A DNA stretch of 64,000 nucleotides from the NCBI RefSeq assembly GCF_022458895.1, contig NZ_JAINFL010000002.1:310001-374000 (forward strand). Direction: 5' to 3'. Made by a program: the position numbers and the translations under genes. The notes below the pieces were generated by a model. It searched no databases and had not been told where the DNA came from. It was given only the letters and a program-made list of their open reading frames with translations. Positions within the stretch are counted from its first letter, which is position 1; every line of letters starts with the position of its first letter. This document shows, one piece after another, positions 43,101 to 52,179 of this stretch. Origin of the DNA: Roseihalotalea indica. Its GTDB lineage: Bacteria > Bacteroidota > Bacteroidia > Cytophagales > Cyclobacteriaceae.

Positions 43101-44715
43101 CTTCCCGAATCGGGTCAATAGGAGGGTTACTAACCTGAGCAAACAGCTGCTTAAAGTAGTTGGCTATGTGCTGACTTTGGCTGGAAAGTGCGGCTAACGG
43201 AATATCTATTCCCATAGAACCTAACGGCTCTTTGCCCTTGTCTACCATAGGAGCCAGAATCACCTTCAGGTCTTCGGTAGTATAGCCCATGGCTAGCTGG
43301 CGCGTCAGTAAGGGAAGCTGGTCAGATGACTGACGGTCCTGTCCGTTAACATGCAGAGGTTCGGGCAGATCTTTTAGAAAATAACGGTTCTCACTGAGCC
43401 ACTCCTGGTAAGGCTGCTGAGAGCAGATCTCCTGCTTAATCTCCTCGTCGCTCACAATACGTCCTTCGGCCAGATTTGCCACAAACATACGTCCCGGCTG
43501 CAAACGCCCTTTTAGAATAACTTTTGATTCGTCTACCGGCAAGGCACCCGCTTCAGAAGACATAATCAGGGTTTGTTCTTCGGTAAGCAGATAGCGCGAA
43601 GGTCGTAGTCCATTTCGGTCCAGCGTAGCTCCTACGATGTCGCCATCGGTAAAACAGATAGAAGCTGGGCCATCCCAGGGCTCCATCATTGAAGCATAAT
43701 ACTCGTAGAAGGATTTCTTCGGCTCTTCCATCAACTCATTGTCCTGCCAGGCTTCCGGAATGAGCATCATCATAACGTGTGGCAAGGAGCGGCCACCCAG
43801 GTGTAGCAACTCAACAATCTGATCCAGATTAGCTGAATCAGAATTAGCAGCATTACAAATGGGTAATAACTTATCCAGCTCATCTTCGGTGAAGAGTGTA
43901 GATTTTAGTAAAGCCTCTTTGGAGCGCATCCAGTTTACATTTCCCCGGATAGTGTTGATTTCACCATTATGAGCAATAAACCGGAAAGGCTGCGCTAATT
44001 TCCATTTAGGGAAAGTATTGGTAGAAAAACGAGAGTGTACCAACGCTAACCCCGTAACGAAGGAAGCATGTTGCAGGTCCAGATAATAAGGCCGAACCTG
44101 GAAGGTAGTAAGTTGCCCTTTATAAACCAGTGTTTTATAAGAGCAAGAGGCAATATAGAAAGTGTCTTCGGTATCCGCTACTTCTTTGTGTATCGTATGC
44201 GAAGCATAATTTTTCAGCACATACAACCGCCGCTCCAGAGCCATAGGATCGCTGGAAGGAGATTGTTTCCACCGGATAAAAGCCTGCTCAATTTTATGTT
44301 CTACTAACTTGGCCGACCGCCCCAGGCTTTGGTTGTTAGTGGGTACTTTTCGGTAGCCAATCAGTTCTAATCCTAACTCCTCTATAATAGTATTAAAATG
44401 TTTCCGGCATTCTTCACGGGCTTGAGTGTTGGCCGGAAAGAAAATCATGGCAACTCCATACTGTTCAAACTCCGGGAGGTCAAACTCAGTAACCTCCTGC
44501 AAGAACTGATGGGGCTTTTGTACTAAAATTCCGGCGCCATCGCCAGTGTCGGGTTCACAACCGCAAGCCCCTCGGTGCTCCATATTCTGAAGCATGATAA
44601 TAGCATCATCGACAATGCTGTGGGATTTCTTACCCTGTAAATTGGCTACAAATCCGATACCGCAAGCGTCGTGCTCAAATGAGGGGTCATATAGTGATTG
44701 TTGGTGATCTTTCAT
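40180..44715 (-). CDS. gltB: Glutamate synthase large (alpha) subunit
   Basis: 1511 residues from the ATG at 44715 (a TTG lies two codons upstream). A short propeptide precedes the catalytic N-terminal Cys18 ([11 protein letters not shown]) of the glutaminase domain. The central domain, the FMN/synthase domain ([26 protein letters not shown]) and the [3Fe-4S] ligands in [15 protein letters not shown] follow. The C-terminal part (from about 1240) is the GXGXG beta-helix ([17 protein letters not shown]). Converts glutamine plus 2-oxoglutarate to two glutamate with GltD. The leader is 430 bp and holds direct repeats that might be regulatory. Confidence 0.98.
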   Translation of the reverse strand: [1511 protein letters not shown]

Positions 44716-45147
44716 TCGCAAATAGTTAGTAAACGGTAATAGGCAAATAGATAGTAGTTTATTTCTTGGAAATCAAAATTAAATTCCTGTAATTTGTATA
44801 TTATTAGATTATTATATTGATTAAGGGTAATTATGGAAAACATAAATTACCTTTCAGTATAATATACCTTATAGTTTTATAACCCAAAATAATATTCTGC
44901 GAATAAGCAATATACTTAATTTTAAGTACACTTTAAATAAAAGGGATGAAGAAAGCTGTGGAATAAGAACAAAGGTGTAGGCGGGTTTAGTACCCCTCAA
45001 TAACAATCTACTTGCCAGATTATCTTTTTGTTAGAAATCTTACAAGTTGAGTAAGAATCTTACATTACAGATTATCATTTTGTTAAATCTTATAAAATGA
45101 TTGATTTCTTAAAAATTTTATAAAATATACCCCCTTTATGCTAAGAA
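44716..45147 (-). other. AT-rich gap between recG and gltB
   Basis: No gene. On the minus strand, two CTATTTGC motifs just before gltB (complement of 44717-44761) resemble -7 boxes. Near 45016-45092 there are long direct repeats with a palindrome between them (listed separately). Confidence 0.5.
45016..45092. repeat. Direct repeats around a palindrome in the recG-gltB gap
   Basis: CAGATTATCTTTTTGTTAGA followed by AATCTTA (45016-45042) and CAGATTATCATTTTGTTAAA followed by TCTTA (45068-45092) are near-identical copies, allowing a 2-nt gap. Between them is the 13-bp palindrome GTAAGAATCTTAC (45051-45063). It is a possible operator for gltB, 300 bp downstream, or a structure in the recG 3' end. 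Confidence 0.45.
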
Positions 45148-47244
45148 TTAGCTAATTCTGCTCCAGTTAAAGGTGTTTTGTCGCATTTTATCTATATGAT
45201 TTCGGATAGGCTGGTGTTGAGGAAGTCGTAAATCGGGATCTTCTTTTAATATTCCGGCAGCCGAGAGCCGGGCTTCCTGCAATATCTTTCCGTCTTTGCT
45301 TAAATCTGCTACCAGCAAATCTAGTACTCCACTTTGCTGAGTGCCTTCAATATTTCCGGGGCCGCGCAGTTTTAAATCTGTTTCGGCAATCTCAAAACCA
45401 TTAGTCGTTCTCACTAGTGTTTCCAGTCTTACCTTACTTTCTTTACTCAATTTGTAATCCGTCATTAAAATGCAATATGACTGATCGGCGCCACGCCCTA
45501 CCCGGCCCCGCAACTGGTGTAACTGGGCTAGTCCGAAGCGGTCGGCATTTTCTACGATCATCACCGTGGCATTGGGTACATTCACCCCAACCTCAATTAC
45601 TGTAGTGGCTACCATGATCTTGGTTTTTCCCTGAACGAACAAGTGCATCTCGTAGTCTTTATCCGATCCGCTCATCCGTCCATGTACGCAACTGACCGGT
45701 ACGTCGGGAAAAGCCCGCCGAACAGACTCGTAGCCATCTTCCAGATCTTTCAGCTCTAGTTTTTCAGACTCTTCTATTAACGGATAAACAATATACACTT
45801 GCCGCCCGGCCTGAATCTGTTCATTAATGAAGCCAAATACCCGCAAACGATTTTTCTCAAAACGGTGGAGAGTTTTAATAGGCTTCCGCCCGGCGGGTAG
45901 TTCGTCAATTACCGATACGTCTAAATCGCCATACAGTGTCATAGCCAGGGTGCGGGGAATAGGCGTGGCGGTCATCACCAACACGTGAGGGAAGGCGTCT
46001 CCGGCATTTTTATGCCAGAGTTTGGCCCGTTGAGCTACGCCGAAGCGGTGCTGCTCATCTACTACGGCCAAGCCCAGATTTTCAAATTGCACTCGGTCTT
46101 CCAGCAGGGCATGGGTGCCAACTAAAATATTTAAAGTGCCCATTTGCAGCATTTCGTCGATAATACGGCGCCCTCGTCGGCCGGTTGAGCCAGTTAGCAG
46201 TGCAATCTCTAGCCCTAACGCCTGAGCAAACGGCGCCAGGCCTCGGTAATGCTGTTCGGCCAGAATTTCGGTAGGAGCCATCATGGCTACCTGGGTACCG
46301 CTGCTGATGGCAATGAGCATACAGATAAATGCTACAATAGTTTTACCACTACCTACATCACCCTGCAACAGGCGATTCATTTGTTTGCCTGAATGCAGAT
46401 CAGCGTAAATTTCCTTGATCACTCTTTTCTGAGCGTTGGTCAGTTCAAAGGGTAGGTGCTTCTCGTAAAATTGGTGTACCAGCTTAGTATCGCCAAATAC
46501 CTGCCCGGGGTACTTATCAATACGGGCGAGTTTGAGTTTGAGCAAGCGCAGTTGTACATAAAACAGCTCTTCAAACTTCAGGCGAAACGTAGCTTTTTCC
46601 AGGCAATTGATAGACTCAGGAAAATGGATGTTGCGCAGGGCATCTCGTTTGGCAATCAGGCGGTACCGCTCTATGAGTTCATTAGGCAGTGTCTCAGGAA
46701 TTTGCTCATAGGCTTTCTCCATCAGCTTCTTTTGCAACCGGGCAATGGAGCGACTGTCCAGACGGGCTCGTTTGAGCTTTTCGGTAGTGTTGTATACCGG
46801 AAAGAGTTGTCCGTTTTCGCGGTCTATACTGGCTAGGAGCTCCATCTCGGGGTGAGCCATATTAAACTTCTGCCCAAAGCGGCTGGGTTTACCAAAGGCT
46901 ACATATTCTACCGAAGCTTTGAGCTTATCCAGTAGCCAGTTAATTCCTTTAAACCAGACCAGCTCCATTTCACCGGTGTCATCTACAAAAATGGCTACTA
47001 AACGCTTTTTCGGCCCGGTGCCAATAACCTCCGCTTTACGAATATGGCCTACGATCTGCACATAGGGCATATCCTCGTGAATATCCTCAATCTTATGAAA
47101 TTGAGAACGGTCTTCGTGCCGGAAGGGGTAGTGCTGAATGAGATCGGCGAAAGTGTGAATATTCAGTTCTTCGCGCAGCAGGTTACCAGTGCGCTCGCCT
47201 ACTCCTTTCAGATAGTCGATTTTGGTATCGAAGAATTGACTCAT
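45148..47244 (-). CDS. recG: ATP-dependent DNA helicase RecG
   Basis: 698 residues, usual family length. The N-terminal wedge/OB domain (about 1-170; YLKGVGERTGNLLREEL, VQIVGHIRKAEV) is followed by helicase motif I LLQGDVGSGKTIVA, Ia MAPTEILAEQHY, motif II as DEQH in VVDEQHRFGVAQR, III VMTATPIPRTLAMT, and C-terminal motifs IMVATTVIEVGVNVPNA and QLRGRVGRG. Remodels stalled forks and branched DNA. It starts 2 nt after the gldD stop, so both are probably co-transcribed. A 14-bp palindrome GAATTAGCTAATTC spans its stop codon. Confidence 0.97.
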   Translation of the reverse strand: MSQFFDTKIDYLKGVGERTGNLLREELNIHTFADLIQHYPFRHEDRSQFHKIEDIHEDMPYVQIVGHIRKAEVIGTGPKKRLVAIFVDDTGEMELVWFKGINWLLDKLKASVEYVAFGKPSRFGQKFNMAHPEMELLASIDRENGQLFPVYNTTEKLKRARLDSRSIARLQKKLMEKAYEQIPETLPNELIERYRLIAKRDALRNIHFPESINCLEKATFRLKFEELFYVQLRLLKLKLARIDKYPGQVFGDTKLVHQFYEKHLPFELTNAQKRVIKEIYADLHSGKQMNRLLQGDVGSGKTIVAFICMLIAISSGTQVAMMAPTEILAEQHYRGLAPFAQALGLEIALLTGSTGRRGRRIIDEMLQMGTLNILVGTHALLEDRVQFENLGLAVVDEQHRFGVAQRAKLWHKNAGDAFPHVLVMTATPIPRTLAMTLYGDLDVSVIDELPAGRKPIKTLHRFEKNRLRVFGFINEQIQAGRQVYIVYPLIEESEKLELKDLEDGYESVRRAFPDVPVSCVHGRMSGSDKDYEMHLFVQGKTKIMVATTVIEVGVNVPNATVMIVENADRFGLAQLHQLRGRVGRGADQSYCILMTDYKLSKESKVRLETLVRTTNGFEIAETDLKLRGPGNIEGTQQSGVLDLLVADLSKDGKILQEARLSAAGILKEDPDLRLPQHQPIRNHIDKMRQNTFNWSRIS

Positions 47245-47245
47245 G

Positions 47246-47848
47246 CTAACTATTAGATGCCTTGCTCAAGGTAGCTTGATCTCTCCAGTCTAAGGTATTC
47301 AATAAATGGATCATATCCATCTTTATGTACTCGATAATAGGAGCCAGCGAATCGTTTTGGGTGGCGGTGCGAAAATATAAGGCGCCTCGCAGGAAATGCT
47401 CGGTAGAATCGGTGATATAAAACTGAAACTGGCTGGGCACCTCGCCGCTAAGTTCAGCTACCAGAGCTTTCTTTCCACTGGGTGTACCCAGAATGCTTTC
47501 TTCTATAGAAGCCGCTTTAATCTGATGATTGGCCGTGAGCCGATAGGCATCCTCCAACATTGTTTGTAGTAATGTATCATTATGGTTGACCGGCTTATAG
47601 GTAAGCTGAATGTTGGCAACAAACTCCGGATAGTAGATGTTGAGCCAGTAGCGTTCGGCATCATATGTAGTGTCCGGGTACAGCAGGGCTTGTTTTGAGT
47701 ACTCGAAGTCATAAGGCAGCGTATCAGGCAAGCTTACGTACTGATGACTGGGCAAATCAATCCGGTTATACCCTTTGGGCTTAGGCACATAATCTGACGA
47801 ACACGCAACCAATCCTAATAATAAAATACCCAAACAAATATATTTCAT
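47246..47848 (-). CDS. gldD: Gliding motility lipoprotein GldD
   Basis: 200 residues from the ATG at 47848, selected because the lipoprotein signal ([16 protein letters not shown]) starts there. Family marks: [21 protein letters not shown] just after the anchored Cys, [10 protein letters not shown], and the C-terminal [19 protein letters not shown]. GldD is essential for gliding and linked to the type IX secretion machinery in Bacteroidota. Here it pairs with recG, without gldE, mutY or ssb on the other side (rfbB is divergent). Confidence 0.92.
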   Translation of the reverse strand: MKYICLGILLLGLVACSSDYVPKPKGYNRIDLPSHQYVSLPDTLPYDFEYSKQALLYPDTTYDAERYWLNIYYPEFVANIQLTYKPVNHNDTLLQTMLEDAYRLTANHQIKAASIEESILGTPSGKKALVAELSGEVPSQFQFYITDSTEHFLRGALYFRTATQNDSLAPIIEYIKMDMIHLLNTLDWRDQATLSKASNS

Positions 47849-48072
47849 CCAATTATTATTTATTAGGCCTGCCAACAGGACCCTATGATACACAACTACG
47901 CTAGAATAACGGCCCGTAAGCAGGAACAAGTTTATAAAAATGATTGCGTAATCTTACATAACCTGCACTTTTTTCCCACAACTCTTTTTAGTATATCTCA
48001 TGAAACATACCGATTATTGTATTGAACCGTAAAAAGTTAAAGGGATAAATTTCCCCTTAAAAAACGTATTGT

Positions 48073-49128
48073 ATGGCAGTAAACAAAAAAATTCTGATCA
48101 CTGGCGGGGCCGGGTTCATCGGCTCTCACGTCGTACGACTTTTTGTAACGAAATATTCCGAGTACCAGATTTATAATCTTGATGCCCTGACGTATGCCGG
48201 GAATCTCGAGAATTTAATGGATGTAGAAGAACAGGATAACTATACCTTTATTAAAGGTGATATTACCGATGAAAAGGGGATGCAGCAATTGTTTCAGGAA
48301 ATTGAACCGGATGCTGTAATTCATCTGGCTGCCGAGTCGCACGTAGACCGCTCCATTAAAGACCCGGCCGCTTTTATTCGCACCAATGTGATGGGCACTG
48401 TTAATCTGCTGAATGCCGCTAAGGAACTGTGGAAAGATGATATGGAACAGCACCTGTTTTACCATGTTTCTACCGATGAGGTGTACGGCTCACTGGATAA
48501 CGGTGGGTATTTCGTAGAAACCACCTCTTACGACCCAAAATCTCCGTATTCGGCCTCAAAAGCCAGCTCCGATCACTTTGTACGGGCCTATCATAATACG
48601 TATAAACTTCCGGTAGTGGTCAGCAACTGCTCCAACAACTATGGCCCTAATCATTTTCCCGAAAAGCTTATTCCGCTCTGCATTAATAATATCAAGCATA
48701 ATAAACCACTGCCCATCTATGGCAAAGGCGAGAACGTGCGGGACTGGCTGTATGTAGAAGATCACGCTCGGGCTATTGATACGATCTTCCATAGCGGCAA
48801 AGTAGGTGAAACCTATAACATTGGTGGCTTCAACGAGTGGAAAAATATTGATATTGTAAAACTACTGTGCCAGGTGATGGACCGCAAACTGGGCCGCCCC
48901 GAAGGCACTTCCGAAAAGCTGATTACCTATGTGACCGACCGCGCCGGACACGACCTTCGCTACGCCATTGACGCGCATAAGCTCATGAACGAATTGGGCT
49001 GGAAGCCCTCCCTACAATTTGAAGAAGGCATCGAAAAAACCGTAGACTGGTATATGGCCAATGAAGAATGGCTGGAGAACGTAACTTCAGGCAATTATCA
49101 AAGCTACTACGATGAGCAGTATGGCTAA
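48073..49128 (+). CDS. rfbB: dTDP-glucose 4,6-dehydratase
   Basis: 351 residues. NAD-binding GGAGFIGSHVVRLF (about 10-23), catalytic STDEVYGSL with Thr-Asp-Glu near 132-137, YSASKASSDH with Tyr-Lys (about 162-167), and SNCSNNYGPNHFPEKLIPL. This is the extended SDR pattern of RmlB. It makes dTDP-4-keto-6-deoxyglucose, an intermediate in rhamnose and other deoxysugar synthesis for envelope polysaccharides. The other rml genes are not in the window. Divergent from gldD. Confidence 0.96.
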   Translation: MAVNKKILITGGAGFIGSHVVRLFVTKYSEYQIYNLDALTYAGNLENLMDVEEQDNYTFIKGDITDEKGMQQLFQEIEPDAVIHLAAESHVDRSIKDPAAFIRTNVMGTVNLLNAAKELWKDDMEQHLFYHVSTDEVYGSLDNGGYFVETTSYDPKSPYSASKASSDHFVRAYHNTYKLPVVVSNCSNNYGPNHFPEKLIPLCINNIKHNKPLPIYGKGENVRDWLYVEDHARAIDTIFHSGKVGETYNIGGFNEWKNIDIVKLLCQVMDRKLGRPEGTSEKLITYVTDRAGHDLRYAIDAHKLMNELGWKPSLQFEEGIEKTVDWYMANEEWLENVTSGNYQSYYDEQYG

Positions 49129-49154
49129 AGGGTTGAAAGAGTGAATGATGGAAT
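49126..49154. repeat. Dispersed intergenic repeat, copy 3
   Basis: AAGGGTTGAAAGAGTGAATG right at the stop of rfbB matches the copy at 5760 (AAGGGTTGAAGTAGTGAATG). Confidence 0.4.
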
Positions 49155-49159
49155 AAATA

Positions 49160-49705
49160 ATGAGGAAGGTTTTTATAGCATGTGTATTGAGTTTGACGGT
49201 ATCATCGCTAGTGGCTCAATCTCAAGGCGATATAAAGCTTGGGGTTGGGCTTTCCTTTTTAGGTACGGGCGATATGCTGGTCGGGAAGTTAGAAGGGGAA
49301 GTTACCCGAAAATGGAATCGGATTTTCAGTAAATCCCTTGCGCTGGGAATTGGATACGGAGATAACCGGCTTTATTACCGACCTACGATCGATTATCATA
49401 CCTCTCATCAGCAGACTTTCACAACCCACCTGGACGGTAACGTGTTTGTATCGCCTTTTGGGAATAATGGCCGGTACAATTTCAAGCTTGGTACGGGCCT
49501 GTCGTTAATGTTTGTAGCGGATAGTCCATGGGGGAAAAATGACCGCTGGCAGGAAGAAAGAGTATCCCTTGGCCTGAATATGATAGTGGAGCAGGAGGTT
49601 ACAGTCGCCAAAAGGTACTTGATTGGGCTAAAAACGATGATCCAACCCTACCTCAACGGTGACATTGCCAGCACTTTACTGCTGAAGTTTGGCAGGAAAT
49701 TATAA
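49160..49705 (+). CDS. Small outer-membrane beta-barrel-like protein
   Basis: 181 residues with signal peptide (VFIACVLSLTVSSLVAQ). The mature part is a succession of amphipathic strands with alternating polar and apolar residues: IKLGVGLSFLGTGDMLV, SLALGIGYGDNRLYYRP, TFTTHLDGNVFVSPFG, YNFKLGTGLSLMFVADSPWG, YLIGLKTMIQPYL, and a barrel-type C-terminus STLLLKFGRKL. Eight strands would fit. No known family. 31 bp after rfbB. Confidence 0.75.
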   Translation: MRKVFIACVLSLTVSSLVAQSQGDIKLGVGLSFLGTGDMLVGKLEGEVTRKWNRIFSKSLALGIGYGDNRLYYRPTIDYHTSHQQTFTTHLDGNVFVSPFGNNGRYNFKLGTGLSLMFVADSPWGKNDRWQEERVSLGLNMIVEQEVTVAKRYLIGLKTMIQPYLNGDIASTLLLKFGRKL

Positions 49706-49769
49706 ACCCTCATTCCACTCCATCCTCCCCGCACCCGGCACCCCGCTCTTCAATAATTCAACTCTTTCG

Positions 49770-49801
49770 TTGTAATTCCGCACCGGGCTTTTCTATCTTT
49801 G
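49770..49801 (+). promoter_or_regulatory. Bacteroidota promoter, 5 nt before glycyl-tRNA synthetase
   Basis: TTG (49770-49772), a 21-nt spacer and the perfect -7 box TATCTTTG (49794-49801). The ATG at 49807 follows after five bases (CGGCT), again implying a leaderless mRNA. Confidence 0.7.
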
Positions 49802-49806
49802 CGGCT

Positions 49807-51309
49807 ATGGCAAAGAATCAAGCATCCAACATATCTCCCAACGAACCGGAGAACTCATTGAAGCAAGTCATCGCGCACGCGAAAGAATACGGTTTTGTGT
49901 ACCCCTCTAGCGAGATCTACGACGGTCTGCAAGCAGTGTACGACTATGGCCCCTACGGCGTAGAGCTGAAAAACAATCTCAAACAACTGTGGTGGCTGGC
50001 CATGACGCGCCTGAATGATAACATCGTCGGGCTGGATGCGGCCATCTTCATGCAGCCGCAGACCTGGAAAGCCTCCGGTCACGTAGACAGCTTCAACGAT
50101 CCGATGATCGATAACAAAGATTCCAAGAAGCGTTACCGGGCCGATACGCTAATTGAGAATAAAGCTGAGCAATTGGAAACCGAAGGCGAGACTAAAAAGT
50201 CACAGCTACTCCTGAAGCGGATGAACGAGCTGCTGGAGAAAGAAGACCTGGCCGGAGTGCGCGAGCTGTTTATCGAGTATAACATTGAAGACCCCGTGTC
50301 CGGTACTACCAACTGGACCGATGTGCGGCAATTTAACCTGATGTTTTCTACCCAGGTAGGCTCAGTCGCCGAGGATTCTAACAAGATTTACCTCCGTCCT
50401 GAAACCGCTCAGGGTATTTTTGTCAATTTTCTGAACGTGCAGAAGACCGCTCGCCAGAAGATTCCGTTTGGTATTGCCCAGATCGGTAAAGCCTTCCGAA
50501 ACGAGATTGTAGCCCGGCAGTTTATCTTCCGCATGCGGGAGTTTGAGCAGATGGAGATGCAGTTCTTTATCCGTCCCGGCACACAAGCTGATTGGTTTGA
50601 CCACTGGAAGCAGATGCGGATGCGCTGGCACGAAGCTCTGGGCATCCCGAAAGAGAAATTCCGCATTCACGAACACGAGAAACTGGCGCACTACGCTGAT
50701 GCGGCTATCGATATTGAATACCAGTTCCCGTTTGGCTTTAAAGAGGTAGAAGGTATCCACTCCCGCACCGACTTTGACCTGACTCAGCATCAGGAGCTTT
50801 CCAAGAAGAAGATGCAATACTACGATCCGGACATCTCCGAGAGCTACGTGCCTTACGTGATCGAGACCTCCATCGGTGCCGACCGCCTCTTCCTGATGAC
50901 TCTGTGCGAGTCGTATACTGAAGATAAGGGCGTAGATGCAAAGGGAAATGAGAAGACTCGTATCTACCTCAAAATTCATCCGGCCCTGGCCCCGGTGAAA
51001 GCAGCTATTCTACCGTTGGTAAAGAAAGACGGCCTGCCGGAAAAAGCAAGAGAGATTTACGAATCGCTGAAGCTGGATATGAAGGTGGTGTACGAAGAAA
51101 GTGCCGCCATCGGTAAGCGCTACACCCGTCAGGATTTAATCGGTACTCCGTACTGCATTGCTGTAGACCATCAGACGCTGGAAGACAATACCGTTACTAT
51201 TCGCGAGCGAGATAGCACAGAGCAGGAGCGTATTTCTATTGATAACTTACGAGCTACGCTGCTGGAGCGTGTATCTATGAACAGCCTACTTGGTACGCTT
51301 GTTGGATAA
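49807..51309 (+). CDS. glyQS: Glycyl-tRNA synthetase (alpha2 class II type)
   Basis: 500 residues. Class II motifs: motif 1 region EIYDGLQAVYDYGPYGVELKNNL, motif 2 FGIAQIGKAFRNE with the RNE arginine, EFEQMEMQFF, and motif 3 near PYVIETSIGADRLF. A C-terminal anticodon domain begins at HPALAPVKAAILPL. This is the archaeal/eukaryal-like homodimer form, common in Bacteroidota, not the alpha2beta2 GlyQ/GlyS type. Charges tRNA-Gly. The mtfA-like gene follows after 9 bp. Confidence 0.97.
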   Translation: MAKNQASNISPNEPENSLKQVIAHAKEYGFVYPSSEIYDGLQAVYDYGPYGVELKNNLKQLWWLAMTRLNDNIVGLDAAIFMQPQTWKASGHVDSFNDPMIDNKDSKKRYRADTLIENKAEQLETEGETKKSQLLLKRMNELLEKEDLAGVRELFIEYNIEDPVSGTTNWTDVRQFNLMFSTQVGSVAEDSNKIYLRPETAQGIFVNFLNVQKTARQKIPFGIAQIGKAFRNEIVARQFIFRMREFEQMEMQFFIRPGTQADWFDHWKQMRMRWHEALGIPKEKFRIHEHEKLAHYADAAIDIEYQFPFGFKEVEGIHSRTDFDLTQHQELSKKKMQYYDPDISESYVPYVIETSIGADRLFLMTLCESYTEDKGVDAKGNEKTRIYLKIHPALAPVKAAILPLVKKDGLPEKAREIYESLKLDMKVVYEESAAIGKRYTRQDLIGTPYCIAVDHQTLEDNTVTIRERDSTEQERISIDNLRATLLERVSMNSLLGTLVG

Positions 51310-51318
51310 CGCTACAGC

Positions 51319-52107
51319 ATGGCGTTTCTGTTTGCTCTCTTCTTTATATTGTTAGTATCCGTAGGAATATTTTATCGAAATATTCCTACGCCTCCCCCGC
51401 TGTATCCTCTGGTACGCGTACAGGAGGTTCAGGCAATTCTGGCAAAGTATTTCACGTATTATCAGCGGTTACCACCCGCCCAGCAGAAAATATTTTTACG
51501 GCGGGTCATACACTTCATTCAGCAGAAGCAATTCATTCCCCGGGGGTTTCGGCCGGTTACTATGGAAATGAAAGCCATGATTAGTGCCTCGGCCGTGCAG
51601 CTTACGTTTGGCCTGCCGAAGGTCAGTCTGGCTCACTTCAAGCGTATCCTAATTTACCTGGATGATTATTACTCTACCATTACCCGGCAATACCACCGCG
51701 GTGAGGTAAACCCTCGCCTCCAGGCTATCGTGCTTTCATGGTACAGTTTGGTTGAGGGATATGCCGACCCCGCCGATGCGCGAAACCTCGGACTGCACGA
51801 AATGGCTCATGCATTGGAACTGGAGAATATGATAGAGAATGAGGAATACCAGTTTTTTCCTACCGATGCCCAGCGAAAGTGGAAGCAACTGGTAAATCAT
51901 TATGTGCCTCGCATAAAAACGGGGGAAATTACCTTTTTTCGGCCCTATGCTGCTACCAATGCTCAGGAGTTTTTCGCCGTAGCCGTAGAGTGCTTCTTTG
52001 AGAACACGACTGAGTTTCACCGCCAGCACCCGGATTTGTATAAAGTTTTGGCAACGCTGTTAAATCAGAATCCTCTGGCTATGGTTTCCTTTCAAGCCCA
52101 GAAATAA
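51319..52107 (+). CDS. mtfA: MtfA-like zinc peptidase (M90 family)
   Basis: 262 residues. An N-terminal hydrophobic segment (FLFALFFILLVSVGIFY) anchors it. The zinc motif HEMAH is His160-Glu161-His164 in NLGLHEMAHALELEN, with a third-ligand candidate Glu in NAQEFFAVAVECFFE. The family's IQQKQFIPRGF region is also present. E. coli MtfA interacts with the Mlc repressor; the role here is unknown. 9 bp after glyQS, so likely co-transcribed. Confidence 0.9.
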   Translation: MAFLFALFFILLVSVGIFYRNIPTPPPLYPLVRVQEVQAILAKYFTYYQRLPPAQQKIFLRRVIHFIQQKQFIPRGFRPVTMEMKAMISASAVQLTFGLPKVSLAHFKRILIYLDDYYSTITRQYHRGEVNPRLQAIVLSWYSLVEGYADPADARNLGLHEMAHALELENMIENEEYQFFPTDAQRKWKQLVNHYVPRIKTGEITFFRPYAATNAQEFFAVAVECFFENTTEFHRQHPDLYKVLATLLNQNPLAMVSFQAQK

Positions 52108-52141
52108 AAAACCCTCCCCAGTGTCCACATACTGAGAAGGG
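52103..52141 (-). terminator. Terminator of the 52180-52557 gene
   Basis: On the minus strand an 11-bp stem (with two G-U pairs, complement of 52131-52141 and 52112-52122) is followed by TTTTTTATTT. It overlaps the mtfA stop codon on the other strand. Confidence 0.65.
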
Positions 52142-52179
52142 ATAGGCAAGTACTGCCCTTTATCACATTTAAAAAAATA

